Source: Favolaschia claudopus (Eukaryota > Basidiomycota > Agaricomycetes > Agaricales > Mycenaceae). From it: a DNA stretch of 64,000 nt. Position 1 is the first letter of the stretch. Every line of letters starts with the position of its first letter. The position numbers and the translations under genes were made by a program. The DNA lies in assembly GCA_037176885.1 (NCBI GenBank), contig JAWWNJ010000001.1, positions 4,774,001 to 4,838,000 of the forward strand, written 5' to 3'. Positions 31,575 to 43,044 of the stretch are shown in pieces. Below the pieces are notes generated by a model that was given only the letters and a program-made list of their open reading frames with translations, was not told the DNA's origin and ran no database searches.

Positions 31575-34500
31575 TTTCCATTCTCGATTTCTTTTTCCTA
31601 ATTTTCTTGTGGCACATATATTACTTAGCAGTTGTGTTTAATTCACCCTTAGATTTCTTTGACCTTGAGCAGTTAACTTTTCATTCTCTCGTATTCTGAC
31701 AAAATACAAATGGTTTTTGACTTATGCAGGATAAAGGGAAAAGGGCCAAAGCGTAAGCTGCATCGTGTTCACGGAAAAGTCCGAAGAAAAGGACAAAATA
31801 CTTTTTGACCCGCCTTTCAACAAATGACAAGCCCATGACGCATGGGACATTGGCCACAAATGACAAGCGTTTGTCCGCCGTGTGATGGTGAAGTAATTTG
31901 ATCACAGATTGTGTGATCCCCGTGATCGGCAAGCAGTACAGACCCCGGATACCGCCTGTCACGTATCCTTTTATGGTAACTATGTTCAACTTGCTCGCAC
32001 CAACCTCAACGCGCAACGGGAAAAGGCAAACACCAATTTGGTATCCCAGAGTCACTAGGGTACTGTACAGCTACATACATTCAAATTGACATGGGGTCCT
32101 GGTGCGGGGTGACGGCGAAATTTTTTGACAACTCCCAAGCTCGTGGCCGGGAGCCTAGAAACATTCCGTGCGCGTCCAAATTTTCTGTTAGGCCTGACAT
32201 TCCATTCAGCAAAGAATTCCCCCTTGAGTCTGAGGATCTGAAGATTACTTCGCCGGAAACAGCTACAAGAAATTGAACTCAAGAAGTTGAGGACACTCAC
32301 AAGAAGGCCCATACTACTTGGTAAAGTGATTTTCCAAGAAAAATAGCAAATACTTTGAAGGAATTTTGCGACAAAATTGTGATGCTTCGCCTCTTCGGCT
32401 CCTCACTGCATTCCTTCAATTTCCTTGAGAGACATTCGTGCTGGACTGCGATGAAGGACGATGTCATAGAGCTTGTTATTGGGTAAGATCAAGTAAGTAT
32501 GCAGTTGACTACTTGAGAGGTAAATGCGATCGGAGTTGAAACTCAATTATAACAGCGGCTCAGTCTTAGCAGTAGCACAGAAAAGTGGGAGCTAATATTC
32601 CAACTGAGTATTCAGCACCCAGAAGAGCATATCTTGCGCATATTGTTACTGGGAGTCTGTGCAGGGTACTGCCTACTTCCAATTGTTGGTTTTACTTGAT
32701 CTTCACTCAATCCTGTCTCAGACTTGACTCATGACTTCGATGGACTTCAACTAATCTCTCTAAATTCATCCACGGCCGAATCTTGTGGAACTTGTTCAGT
32801 TGTCCATTTGTTTTGTCTTCATCCTGGACTAGTTGCCTTTCGGTCTCCCAGTCGCTATCTTGTGCTCAGAGTTTTTTTTTCTTCGCTTGAACCAGCAATT
32901 CAATCCATGTGATTGATTGTTCTAGTTCAAAATCCGCTTCATTTCGATTCGATTAGTACTAGAGTGTGGGGTAAGGTACGTCTGACTCAAAGCCTCAAAC
33001 TTCTATCACGGCCTCTAAAAGGATGACTCTTTGTTGAATTCAAATCCCCCTTTGTCAATTTGGTGATATACTCAAGGCTCTGGCAGACTCCGCGCATACG
33101 CCAAAACAAATAATACTGACTTTTTCTTGGGCACTCATTATTCTCATTATTCTTTCTGATTTAGTTTCTTTACAATTCTATTCTCAGTGTCGTCAAATTC
33201 AATACCAAAAAATGGAAAGCATGCCAATGAGATTGGTTATGTTCATATACTTGAACTGAATGCCGCTTTGACTGGAGAACAAATTTGAAACTGAAAAGAG
33301 TAGAAGCACGGAGCTTCGTAGTTTCGGCATACAGCCGAACTGAAGCCGCCAGTTAGCACCGAATTACACTTCAGCGGAATGAACTCATCTGAGCGCAAGC
33401 AAGCATATTTCTACAAAATCAATGATGAGGCAAATCAAAACAGGGTAGTTTCGCCAACAACCCGAACATGTTGAACAAGCTGAAGGCAGTTTGAAAACAC
33501 TTCTAAGTTTTGTGGAGAGCCGAAAAGAGAAATGAATTCATATTTCATTTCAACCCAAACCACCAGAGTCAGTCAGAACACAATTGAATGAACACGGGTG
33601 ACCGAGAAACCCGAGCTGCCAAGTTGGAACAAAGATTCAATGAAGAAAATTTGAAACCAAGGCTAGATAATGAACAATCACTGAACAAAGAAAGAGGTAC
33701 GAGCACCGCATGCGACACAATACAGATCGGATTGAGCTTATTAGCAGCCTTTGGTAATTTTGAACTCGATAGTTTTGATAGGTCTAAGTTCAGAATTGGG
33801 AGAATTAGATTTGAACCAGATTAGGCCCCAGCAAATAGATGTCCTTCCTACCTGCAGGAAATGAAACAAGCTAGATGGATACAATACTGCTGAAGCTCTT
33901 GCCCAAGAGCCCTCATTATTTTATAATTATAATTTACACCATGACCGGCTTCAGAATATAGGACTGGGGAAAAGCTGTTTTGCATCAGTTGCTAATCAGC
34001 TCAAGAAATGGGGCTCTGTGGCGCGAGTCCGAGTCTCCAAGAGGGTTCTGTCATATAACTTCAGCCAGAATCACAAGGAGCAAGTCTGCGAAGAAAATTA
34101 AGCAGATATGAAGGAAGATTTGGCCAAATTGTTCCGGTGTTTTTGAAACGACCAAATAATACAGAGGCAAAGTGTAGAGGTAGAGATGTGGTTGAATGCT
34201 GCACCAAATACAATTTCCGCACATTCATCAAGTGAGTTTCGACGACTTAGAGTTGAGTACTCTTCTGGAATTTCTCCTTCGGGATGATTCCCAGGTTTTT
34301 GCCTGATTGAAGTCGGCACCCGAGATAGACACTGCAGAGCTCGAGGTACTAAGTAGTCTGGTCCCGTAGTTTCCTTTCTACGCCCGAAAATTTGCCGAAA
34401 GTAATGTGACAGGTGGTATCCGAGGTCTAGATAGATGGCCGACGTCGGAGATCACAAGATCACTGATGCAAACACATCAACATCAGCGTGGTGCTCCTGG

Positions 34501-34805
34501 TTTCCATACTTTCCCGTACCTACTCAATAAGGAAATCAGTACCCATCAATATCCAGTATCTCGCCCGTATCTCGCAGCCGTACGCACTCTTAACATTTTA
34601 CTCACCCATCAGATGTGACATTCTACGTAACGTGGTGTGACACTCTTTCTTTCCGCCCACTGACACCACTGTGGGCCACGGTGTCTGTGGCTGGCGAGGC
34701 GCCTGCTCGCACCAACCGAGAAGCGGGAAAAAAGTGTCAGCATACGGCGAGTCTCGACTTTTGCCAAAAATCTCATCCTAGCTCAATATTCCTACCCTGA
34801 AGATC
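31575..34805. other. 3.2-kb AT-rich region without recognisable genes; two inverted related segments
   Basis: I see no coding sequence that I can support. A segment at 31880-31985 (minus) resembles 34395-34490 (plus): both read ACAGGYGGTATCCG-GGTCT followed by GATCAC, so they are inverted relative to each other about 2.4 kb apart. Another similar pair (GCTCGCACCAACC...GCGGGAAAA) occurs at about 31996 and 34697. They may be the ends of an old DNA transposon or duplicated promoter sequence. Confidence 0.35.
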
Positions 34806-36700
34806 ATGGATTTGACTTCGTCCACGATTGCGGCGGCTGGCCATGACTCACAGTCTTTGGAAAAGCTGATCAAATCCCTCATCGCTGCTTCCGAAGAAAA
34901 AATAGCGCGTATTGACTCGCAAATTCAGGATCTTATATGCATGCGAAATCGCGAGTACGGCCTCCTCGCCACGCTTAAACCGGTCATCGCGCCCATTCGC
35001 AAGCTCTCCGACGAGTTGTTGATGGACATCTTTCATCGTGCGATCTACATGAGATGGAACTAATCTACAACTTTACTACTCACATTTTTTTGTTTCTCTG
35101 CTTCGCTGTGGTAAAAATCGGGATCCAAAATTGAACCTCTTTGGGTGAGTGGCACAGCCACAGCAGCGTTGGACTCAAAATGAGGCTAATCCACAAACGT
35201 GGCTCAAATATTCAAGATCAGAAGTCATTCAAGTAGGATTTTGAAGGTCTCTGAAGTTACCCGAGGTTTGTAGCTGCCCTCCTCGCTGAGCAAAGGGCGA
35301 GCAGGAAATTTCCTTTTTGGTGATTTCCTTATTCGGAATGGGGACTCACGGCTTTTGATATGCAAGTGAAATCAGACCATTAAATCAGATTTTTTTGCCC
35401 GCCCCAATATAATACAAAAAAATCTCGGGATTTATGGTCTGACTTGGGAGACTAAGATGGAACTACGAGAATGCTACGATGAGGGCCATACGGGTTTCGC
35501 ATGTCTGTAGGCATTGGAGACAGCTCGCTCTCCGAAATCCTATCTTCTGGACGGTGCAGCTCCCGATCAGATCCAAAGAAGGAAAGCCCCTCTCTCCCGA
35601 CTACATTGCGATGACGAAGCTCTGCCAGGAGCGTTCGGCGCCTCGTTCGATATTCCTTCGTCTCCGCAATGGATATCACGAGCCACCTATTTCTGACGCT
35701 CTGGCAGACGTGCTGGCCAGCGCAGCCCCTCGCTGGTATGAGTTGGAAGTAAATGGCTACTCCTCCGTGCTTCGGGCCCTGGCCAAGCTCCCCTCGGATG
35801 CCCTGAAAAAACTACGGTCTTTGACATTGATCGGGGCTGTCCCAGACTTTTTGCCCGTCACTTCCGCGTTTCTTTGTGCCCCCCTCCTTCGCGAAGTCTC
35901 TCGAGTTGGGGGATGCTATCCCAATGTTTCCGATGCCATGGGAGCAGTTGACTAAACTCTCCCTGGGAGAATGTGCATTCAAACTCTGGCTCAAAATTCT
36001 CACCCACTGCAATTCTCTCGTTGACTTGAAGATAGAAACGATGGACCCGGACGAGGACGATTCGTCACAGAATCTGCCCGAAGGACTTGTGATCGTCCCG
36101 CAGCTCCGTACGTTCAGGCTAGATTTGTGCGGAAATCAAATCGAGTCGTGTTTTGCGCGTCTCTCGTTCCCACAACTCGAAACACTTGAGGTGGGTCATA
36201 CTCTTGGCGTCATCGACAGGAGGGAATGGGACAATACAGCGTCTACCGTATTCTCGCAATTTCTCCTCCGTTCGCCGCTCCTCGAGGACCTACATCTCGC
36301 TGTCTTCGACCTTCTCCCTCATCACTTGGAGGAAGCCTTATCAAGCACCCCATCTCTAATCAAGTTGAGGCTGGAGTGCTGCATGTATTGTGTCGACAAC
36401 GACTTCCTACACTTCCTCGAATATTGCCCAAACCATCCGCCACATATTGCTCCAAGGTTACGCACACTCCAGTTTGGCTCTGTGAGAAGCGATTTCACTC
36501 AGAAACGTCTGGAAGCGATGATCCGCTCTAGGTGGTGGTCCGCGCAGGCTCTTCAAGCTCTTCCCACTCCTCCGCTTGTGGCGGCTTGGGAATCTATTCA
36601 CATTTGGCGTGGGGATGATCCCGAATGGAATCTCAGCCGCCCTTTTGAAAACAAGATGGAGGCATGGAGGTCGGAAGGTTTGGACATTCAAGTGACTTAG
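34806..36700 (+). pseudogene. F-box-like protein (copy 1), broken by a SINE-like insertion and a frameshift
   Basis: It starts MDLTSSTIAAAG. It has the coiled coil IAASEEKIARIDSQIQDL and the F-box-like motif IRKLSDELLMDIF, shared with the copies at 41.5, 43.9 and 49.1 kb. A 392-bp insertion with an 11-bp duplication interrupts it after RAIYMRWN. Deleting the insert and one duplicate restores the frame into VSHVCRHWRQLAL. A second lesion near 35905 shifts the frame between LLREVS and GDAIPMFPMPWEQL. The remaining C-terminal half (leucine-rich, ending near LQALPTPPLVAAWESIHIW) is open to 36700. Intact relatives would recruit substrates to an SCF ubiquitin ligase through Skp1; this copy is probably dead. 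Confidence 0.85.
35063..35454 (-). mobile_element. SINE-like insertion with 11-bp target duplication
   Basis: It is flanked by AGATGGAACTA at 35052-35062 and 35455-35465. On the minus strand it carries a B-box-like GGTTCAATTTT within a tRNA-like stretch (CTGTGG...CCACAG pairing) and ends in an A-rich run (CAAAAAAATG) near 35085. These are features of a Pol III-derived, LINE-mobilised SINE. It has no coding capacity. Confidence 0.65.
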
Positions 36701-37597
36701 GATTGGCTTCAGTGGTGAGCGTCGTTCGTTGTTTAATTCACCATCAACGCTCAGAGCTAACAAGTCTTTCTAGTAGTCAGCAAGTGAAAATAATATCTCC
36801 GTCGAATACGTATACCATATGCATCTGGTGAAAAACTAGATTTTTTCTGCTGAATTAGTGAATGTGTTCGAATACTTGCTCCGAATCTCAAAGCAGTCGC
36901 CGAATTAACACATCTATACGCAGTAATTTGGGGCGCAAAGAAAGGTTTCCCATGGTTCCGACAATTTCGTTCATACTTCAATCGAAAACATTCTTTCCCT
37001 TGTTTCAAATACTGCTTGGCTCTTGACGAGTGCATTTCATACGCAAAACAGTGAGCTTCCGGCGGTAAGAAATATAGAACCAGACCCCCCAAGCTATTCG
37101 ATCAGCAAACCTGTATACTTCCTCCCCGACTCCGAGCCCGAGGACCCCGAAAGCAACCTGATTTCCGAAAACCAAAGCAACAAAGGAGAAGGTAGAATCG
37201 ATGCCCATCCTAGCCTCATGCCACATCAGCTTTTAAGACTCCGTAATGAAACTGGAACAAGTTCTCAACTTGAACGAAACAACTGTTGAGTTTCGGAAAA
37301 AAATGAACTTACGTCACTCGGTGATCTCCGAGTCCGGTGATGGCGGAGGTGATTTTGTCCCTCATTCCGCTTCAACTGAACTCAACCTTCATATCCAAGC
37401 AGTGTAATGTAGAAGTTGGCAGGAAGCGGAACTTGGCGAATCCATGACTCGTGCTAAGCAGGCTGTTGACGAATTGCAACGAGAGGTTCGATTCCATGGT
37501 GGAGAGAACGGCGTGTTTTTAATTTTTGTACACTGGTGCATTAAACATCGAAACCACGGCAGTTCGGATTATTTCTAAAGCAATGCAGTAAATGAAA
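36701..37597. other. Intergenic, no gene recognised
   Basis: A short plus frame (37023-37289) encodes a Ser/Pro/Glu-rich peptide with no recognisable feature. ATGAACTTACGT at 37309 resembles sequences at 37981 and 48864. Confidence 0.3.
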
Positions 37598-37698
37598 GCC
37601 GTCGTAGACTGTGGTCGGTCATTTCTGTTCAAATGCCGTCTCTGAGATCGAGAGTCAAGTATACCAGGAAAGCGGAGGTTCAAATCCTCTCGACGGCA
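37598..37698 (+). other. tRNA-like unit 1
   Basis: GCCGTCG (37598-37604) pairs with CGACGGC (37691-37697). The B box is GGTTCAAATCC (37677-37687) in a T-arm with GGAGG/CCTCT, and an A-box-like TAGACTGTGGTCGG follows the acceptor. A middle stem TTTCTG/CAGGAA closes a loop of about 37 bases. T runs follow at 37736-37749. It is too irregular to call a functional tRNA gene. Confidence 0.55.
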
Positions 37699-38157
37699 TA
37701 ATGGCACATAGGAAAACATTTTCTCACGGTTTCGTCTTTTTCGTTTTTTCCCGCATTCAATGAAGCAAATTCTGAACAAGACAAGGGGTTGTCTTCGGTG
37801 TACCATCAGAAACCTGGGTCTGCGCATTTGCTCGCTTTGGTATCCAGCAGTTGTAAATCCTACTCAGTATCGCAAGTCTTGATCGTTGGGTCACTTAGTG
37901 GGTTGAGAACTAACTAACTTTCTAGCCTATGCATCCAAAGTCGTCAAACTGCGCAAACGAGAGAAACAGTTGAACCAAGAGTTGAACTTACGTTACGCGG
38001 GAATTGCCATGATGCGGACCATGCCGCCTTGGCGGTGCCGATGGATGATGCCCGAATCTCCGACGGCATCACCACGCAACACTGCATCCACGCACTCTCC
38101 GTCTTCCCTCATCATCCCCCTCCCTCTCACCTGAACTTTCCACACTCATCTCACACA

Positions 38158-38865
38158 ATGGCGCGCCCCGCCACCCCGCCCTCCTTCCTCACCCAACTCA
38201 AATACTACTTCCTCTTCTTCCTCACCCTCACCTCCCTCTACCTCGCCCCCATCCTCATCGAGGCCTACTACCCGCCCCTCAAGCCCCTCGGCGACGCCTG
38301 CCAATGGCTCACCGACGCCTTCGACCGCGGCTTCTTCGCCCTCTGCACCGTCATGGCCGTGACGATGCTCTCAATGCTCGTTAACGACGCGCGCCTCTTT
38401 TTAGCGCGCGTCTTCACTCGCCGCACTGCCACTGGGCCGGTGGCGCTCGAGGACGGCGTCGCCGTCCCGCCGTCCCCTCTCCCCGCTGCCGATGCTCCAG
38501 TGATCGAGGACCCCGCCGCGCCCGCGCCGGCCCCCGGAGTCCAGGTCAAAGCCACCATCCATGGCAAGATCTTCTCCCTCCTCTCCACCACGTGGTTCGC
38601 CTACCGCCAAATCGCGCGCGAACACCTCGTCTCGCTCGACCGCCCCGTGCTCGAGAACGTCGCCGACGTGGCGCTGTATTTGCTGCGCGGCTTCGAGGTG
38701 CTGTTTGCGCTGTTTTTGGGGCTGATGTTTGTGGGGTATATGAGGGGCAAGAGCGCGGCGGCGGCGGCGGAGGGCGAAGCGACTGTGCTTCCGGTAGCGA
38801 CGGAGGTGGAGGTGTTGTTCGATGAGGCTGAGAAGGTTGATGAGAAGGCGGAGGTGAAGGCTTGA
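38158..38865 (+). CDS. Small membrane protein, copy 1 of 3
   Basis: ATG 38158 (context CACACAATGGC) gives 235 residues without introns. Three hydrophobic segments are predicted: about residues 13-35 (YYFLFFLTLTSLYLAPILI), 57-78 (FFALCTVMAVTMLSMLV) and 185-210 (YLLRGFEVLFALFLGLMFVGY). Between the second and third lies a Pro/Ala-rich linker of roughly 90 residues; the tail is acidic. There is no signal peptide distinct from the first segment. A related gene lies at 47719-48435 (minus) and a broken one at 50488-51378. The shared pattern is ILIE.Y.P.L.PL..AC..L near the first membrane segment. Function unknown. Confidence 0.75.
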   Translation: MARPATPPSFLTQLKYYFLFFLTLTSLYLAPILIEAYYPPLKPLGDACQWLTDAFDRGFFALCTVMAVTMLSMLVNDARLFLARVFTRRTATGPVALEDGVAVPPSPLPAADAPVIEDPAAPAPAPGVQVKATIHGKIFSLLSTTWFAYRQIAREHLVSLDRPVLENVADVALYLLRGFEVLFALFLGLMFVGYMRGKSAAAAAEGEATVLPVATEVEVLFDEAEKVDEKAEVKA

Positions 38866-41523
38866 AGAATTGAATCGTCGTACGCAGGCTCTCTTCCCAA
38901 ATGAATCTTGCCGTCCTCCTCCTTCCATTGTATCTCCTACCTCGTCGCTTTCCTATTCTATATACTCTCGGACATCGTCTCCCGCAGTGTGGCCTCACAC
39001 TCACCCCCCTCCTCCCTCTTCGTTACCCGAATATCTACCTGTAGATTCCATAATTTTGCGTCCTCTGTCTACCCATGATATCATACTGAACACCTTGTTC
39101 CCCATAACCCGACGTTGCTTCTGCGCGCATATTCACTCGATTCTCAGCCAACTTGGGAAGCACGGTCTGGATCGAAAAGGAACGTTCTGAGTCTCTCCTC
39201 ATTCTGCGGTGAGTAGTCGACTGTGACTTTCAAGTTGCATCCTATCATTCTCTGACACTTGTGCATCTTGCTATAGCTTCGGGAATGTTCGCTTCAAGTT
39301 GGTGAGGTATCTTGACCGTCTTTCTGCACCCAACCTGCGGATGGGAAGCCGTCGTGTCTTTCTGACTGCCGTGTACTACTACAGTCTGTGCAAATTCCTC
39401 CGAACGACTTGGGGGGATCGATTCATGCTTGTTTTTTTTTTCTCGTTTTTTTCATGCGAACATCCTCATTACAATGGTATGCGTGAAATTTAAATCTCCC
39501 GCTAGCACAGGTCGAATTAATGTATGCATTCGAATTCCTCGCTCGCCTTCAAGTTAGAGTAGACTGCCCAGCCAACTCAATTAATATTATATCCACTATA
39601 TACCGAAAACTTCCGTCAAGCTCGGACGACGCGTCCACCTCGTTTCCTCCTCAGTCGAAACGAAGCCTGCTAGGCGGATTGTTTTGTTTAAATTTCTTTA
39701 TTTTGGTTCGGCCGCGTTCAACGACAAAAAGAAAAGGTGAAATCCAAATTCGATCCGGATCCGTGGATTGAATAAATTCTCCTCTGCAATTCAAGCTGAA
39801 CCTTTGGAAGGAATTAAAGCCGTTGTGGGCCTGCTAAGCCGGTGAATTCGAAGTCCCCGGACAGGAAATCTAGGGAACGGAAGGGTTGGGTTCGATTCCT
39901 CTCAGCGGAGTTAGCCATCCAAGAATCCGTGTTTTGCTTCTTTTGGTTTGCGTTTTGCTTTCCTTGTTCGAAATCTACGTATTTGCTTACTTCCTCTCGT
40001 TCAAGTCTGTGTTCCTCGATCTCACTCGCGTGGTTAATACTTCATGCCAGGGCAAAAACTTTGTACTTTCTTGCGGCCTATTGGATCCCCAATGGAATCG
40101 CCATCTGTGAACACATTTTACAGGGCAGATGGAGGTTCAATTCCTCCTGACTTTGTGGAAGAGCCTTGCAGAATCGTATTCGTATTTTTTGTTTCGTTAT
40201 CCGAAAATCCTCATTACTGTAATACGAATCTACTGAGAGCAGCGGTTGATATTCGAGCATTGCTCGGATAGTTGGCCATATCGGGGTCTTTCGCTGCGTA
40301 TTTTGCGAAGCTGGCCATGATTCCGAGTCGCTTTACTGCCCCGAATACGTAATATTACGATTCAACGACGAATAGAAAAAAAGCCGTTGCTGTCTGTCAG
40401 GGGTCTGTCATTCCTCCTGAAGTTCGGACTTGAACTTCCATTGGAGGAATTGGGTTCAATCCCTCGACGGCGTTTCGCGGAAGAACCCCTCCTTTTTTTT
40501 CTTTCTCCCTCAGGCTTTCGAGGATCTTCGGTGGCCTCGTAGCGTATCGTATCGCTGTGGGGAACCCGAGATCGAGGCAGGGAACATATGTCGGCCGATT
40601 GTTCCTGCAGATGCGGTGGAGGGCACCCGGAACCCCACAATTCAACCAGGACCCTTCGAAGCCAGTCCGATCCCTCGGATTTTGAAATCGCCCTGGGTAT
40701 GGTCGACGGTTTTTCGTTCCATTGTAGTATTACCCTGTTCACACAGAAAAATCCGAGGTTCAATTCCTCGCCATGGCGTCGGATTGAAGATTTGCTTTTG
40801 ATTTGTCCAATCTGACTTCTTTTAGTTGCCATTTTCTATCGTACGAATTATACACAATAAGTAGCTACTCTGGGAATGTTCGCTTCAAGTTGCATTATGC
40901 ACTACAACGTCGCGAAATCCGGATTCGGGTGAGGAGGCGGTTCGATTCCCCTCCATCCATATCGCGCGTCTTCCATTAGCTTTTCTCGCGTTTTTTTCGT
41001 GAGTATGAAGCAGCTCGGTATGAAGATGTTGCGGTACTAAGTCGTTCGTTCAAATTTGAAGCTTGGTTGAAATTCAGAAGCCGTATTGGAGTTGCGAGTC
41101 GAAGCCCGAAGGCTTGTGGTGTGTTTCAACAGTCTCGTGCGTCGACTGTACAGAAAAGCTTATTCCCTGTTTTTCGCTCTTTTCTTCCCACTGGCAGGTC
41201 TGGAAAAACTGAAAAGGTAAGATCCTTTGAATGACATTGGGAAGTATCTGTGTAGCAGGAATATCGAAGCTCGTGGACATAATCAGCAATTTTATAAGCG
41301 CGGGGGCGGTAAGGAGGTTGGAGAAGGGTGAGGTGATGCTGATAAAGGAAGTGTTGACACAAAATGAAAGCAATTACAGCAAGGTTGAGCGAGAACTCGA
41401 TACAGCAAGAGGAGTATCAGGAGCCGCGATAGTGGGATTCTTCAATCAATAGACTAAGCAAGAACTGTGCGAATGATTGAGCGTTGCATCGCATTAACTA
41501 GTGAACTGTGCGTACCTGTACAT
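38866..41523 (+). repeat. Region with six further tRNA-like B-box units, no protein gene recognised
   Basis: B-box-like sequences, all on the plus strand: 39415-39424 (GGATCGATTC), 39889-39899 (GGTTCGATTCC), 40134-40144 (GGTTCAATTCC), 40453-40463 (GGTTCAATCCC), 40757-40767 (GGTTCAATTCC) and 40939-40949 (GGTTCGATTCC). Several units begin AAGCCGTYG (39346, 39817, 40381), and most are followed by T runs (39431, 40187, 40493, 40990). GGGAATGTTCGCTTCAAGTTG occurs at about 39281 and 40872. A short plus frame near 41231-41452 is unexplained. Confidence 0.55.
40383..40472 (+). other. tRNA-like unit 5 (best folded)
   Basis: Acceptor-like GCCGTTG (40383-40389) pairs with CGACGGC (40465-40471). A perfect 8-bp stem ATTCCTCC/GGAGGAAT (40410-40417 and 40443-40450) encloses a 25-base loop starting TGAAG. 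The B box is at 40453-40463, and a T run starts at 40493. It could be an intron-bearing tRNA relic or the head of a SINE. Confidence 0.5.
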
Positions 41524-43044
41524 TCAGCTCACTTCGATTTCCAGACCCTGGGTTTTCAATTTCCTCACAGCACGCTTGAACGATCCGCTAAGTTCGACAT
41601 CGGTCTCGCCGCGGTATATATACACGCGCTCCCATCGCGCAACTGGAGGAGGCACTGGGAGCGCCTGAAGCGCCGCCGCGGACCACCAACGGGATTTGAT
41701 CATCGCCAGCAGTCTACCCTCGTCGAATGAGTCTCCAATCATCGCAAGATGGAGTCTCTGCAACTGCGGCGTTAGATGCACCGTATCCAGCTCCGCGTAT
41801 TCCAAATGTTCTAGCACATCGTCGTCGATGGATTCGAAGCAGCATTCCAAATGCAAATCCGTCAAGCGCGGCGCGTGGGTCAGGATCTCGCGAAGCTCTG
41901 GGGGATGTATGTCGCAGATAGTGAGCGAGAAGTCTTCAATATTGGGCGAGCGGAGCTGGAATTGGGTGAATACGGCGGAATTGGCAGGCGACCAATCTCC
42001 AGAACCCATTGGATCGGTGAAGGTAATTTTGAGTTTTCGTAGTTTCGGGAGTGAAAGCCGGCCGAAGTACGCGCCCAGGCGATCTCCGTAAATCGAAACG
42101 TTAAGATCTTCGAGGAATTGCAGCGTGACTGGAGCGTTGGATGACGAAGCGGTAGGCTCGACTTGTGGTGGTTCTGCGTAGAGCCTAGCGCGAACCACAT
42201 TCGTGCACTGCACAAGAATGTCGAGACAGATGGAGAATGAAACCATCGATACATCCAGAGCTGTGAGTTGAGCCCAAGGCATCGGCAGGGGGTTCGAAGC
42301 GCCGCTGTAGAGATCGAGCTTGACTTTGCGAAGACGAGGAGCACATAGGAAGGCGGATGTGACTGGCACCGAGTCCCACAGAGTAGTCGTTGCTTCCTCG
42401 AGAAGTTTCAAGGAATCCGGGGGCAATTTAGCCAGCGCATCAAAAATGGCAGTGGGACCGGACACAAATAAGCTTTTCCATCGTGACGCGGCGCTAAACA
42501 GGGCGTCGACGAGAGTGGGGGGGAATTTCGTGCCATGGGGAGGTTCGGCGCGGTGGTCGAGATGAATTTCGATGGGAAGGGGGGCAGACCGCTCTATATA
42601 GACCTTTGTAGCGGCTATATAGTCCGCCGAGTACCCGTCCGGTTTCTTGTATTGAATCGGAAGCTGTGTCGTCCACAGATGGGGGGTCCGATGAGCAAGC
42701 TGCCTCCAGTGCTTACAGACCTGCGAGAGTCGAAGTGCACAGAGTACCACAGTGGCGGCATCAGTACGAGACGAGTTCTTCTCGAGGGCGAGACGCATGA
42801 TCATCGCCAATAGCTCGTCGGGAAGCTTTCGAATGGGGCAAAGGACGAGCTTCAGCGACGCGACGACCCCGTACTCCCGATCGCGCATGCACTGGAGGTC
42901 CCGAATTTGCGAGTCTATACGCGCGATCTTCTCCTCAGACGCGGCGATGAGAGACTTTATCAGACTCTCAAAAGGCTGCGAGCCAAAAACTCCCGGGAGA
43001 CTGCCACTGGCTAACGGGCGAATAGCGAGCTGTGAGAGGTCCAT
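41524..43044 (-). CDS. F-box-like/LRR protein (copy 2), full length
   Basis: The product is 506 residues from ATG 43044 with no intron. The N-terminal coiled coil (IAASEEKIARIDSQIRDLQ) leads into the F-box-like motif PIRKLPDELLAMIM at about residues 68-82, then LSQVCKHWRQLAHRTPHLWT, which is typical of basidiomycete F-box-like proteins. The rest is made of leucine-rich segments (PLPMPWAQLTALDVS, LRKLKITF, LTDLHLECC). The C-terminus has the MIKSRWWSAAALQALPVPP block shared by all copies here. F-box proteins bind Skp1 and bring substrates to SCF ubiquitin ligases. The substrate is unknown; rapid local duplication is usual for these genes. Confidence 0.85.
   Translation of the reverse strand: MDLSQLAIRPLASGSLPGVFGSQPFESLIKSLIAASEEKIARIDSQIRDLQCMRDREYGVVASLKLVLCPIRKLPDELLAMIMRLALEKNSSRTDAATVVLCALRLSQVCKHWRQLAHRTPHLWTTQLPIQYKKPDGYSADYIAATKVYIERSAPLPIEIHLDHRAEPPHGTKFPPTLVDALFSAASRWKSLFVSGPTAIFDALAKLPPDSLKLLEEATTTLWDSVPVTSAFLCAPRLRKVKLDLYSGASNPLPMPWAQLTALDVSMVSFSICLDILVQCTNVVRARLYAEPPQVEPTASSSNAPVTLQFLEDLNVSIYGDRLGAYFGRLSLPKLRKLKITFTDPMGSGDWSPANSAVFTQFQLRSPNIEDFSLTICDIHPPELREILTHAPRLTDLHLECCFESIDDDVLEHLEYAELDTVHLTPQLQRLHLAMIGDSFDEGRLLAMIKSRWWSAAALQALPVPPPVARWERVYIYRGETDVELSGSFKRAVRKLKTQGLEIEVS

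Noticed and set aside
37598..37698. Functional tRNA gene
   Set aside because: The acceptor and T-arm look right, but the anticodon arm cannot be drawn with a convincing anticodon and variable region; annotated only as tRNA-like.
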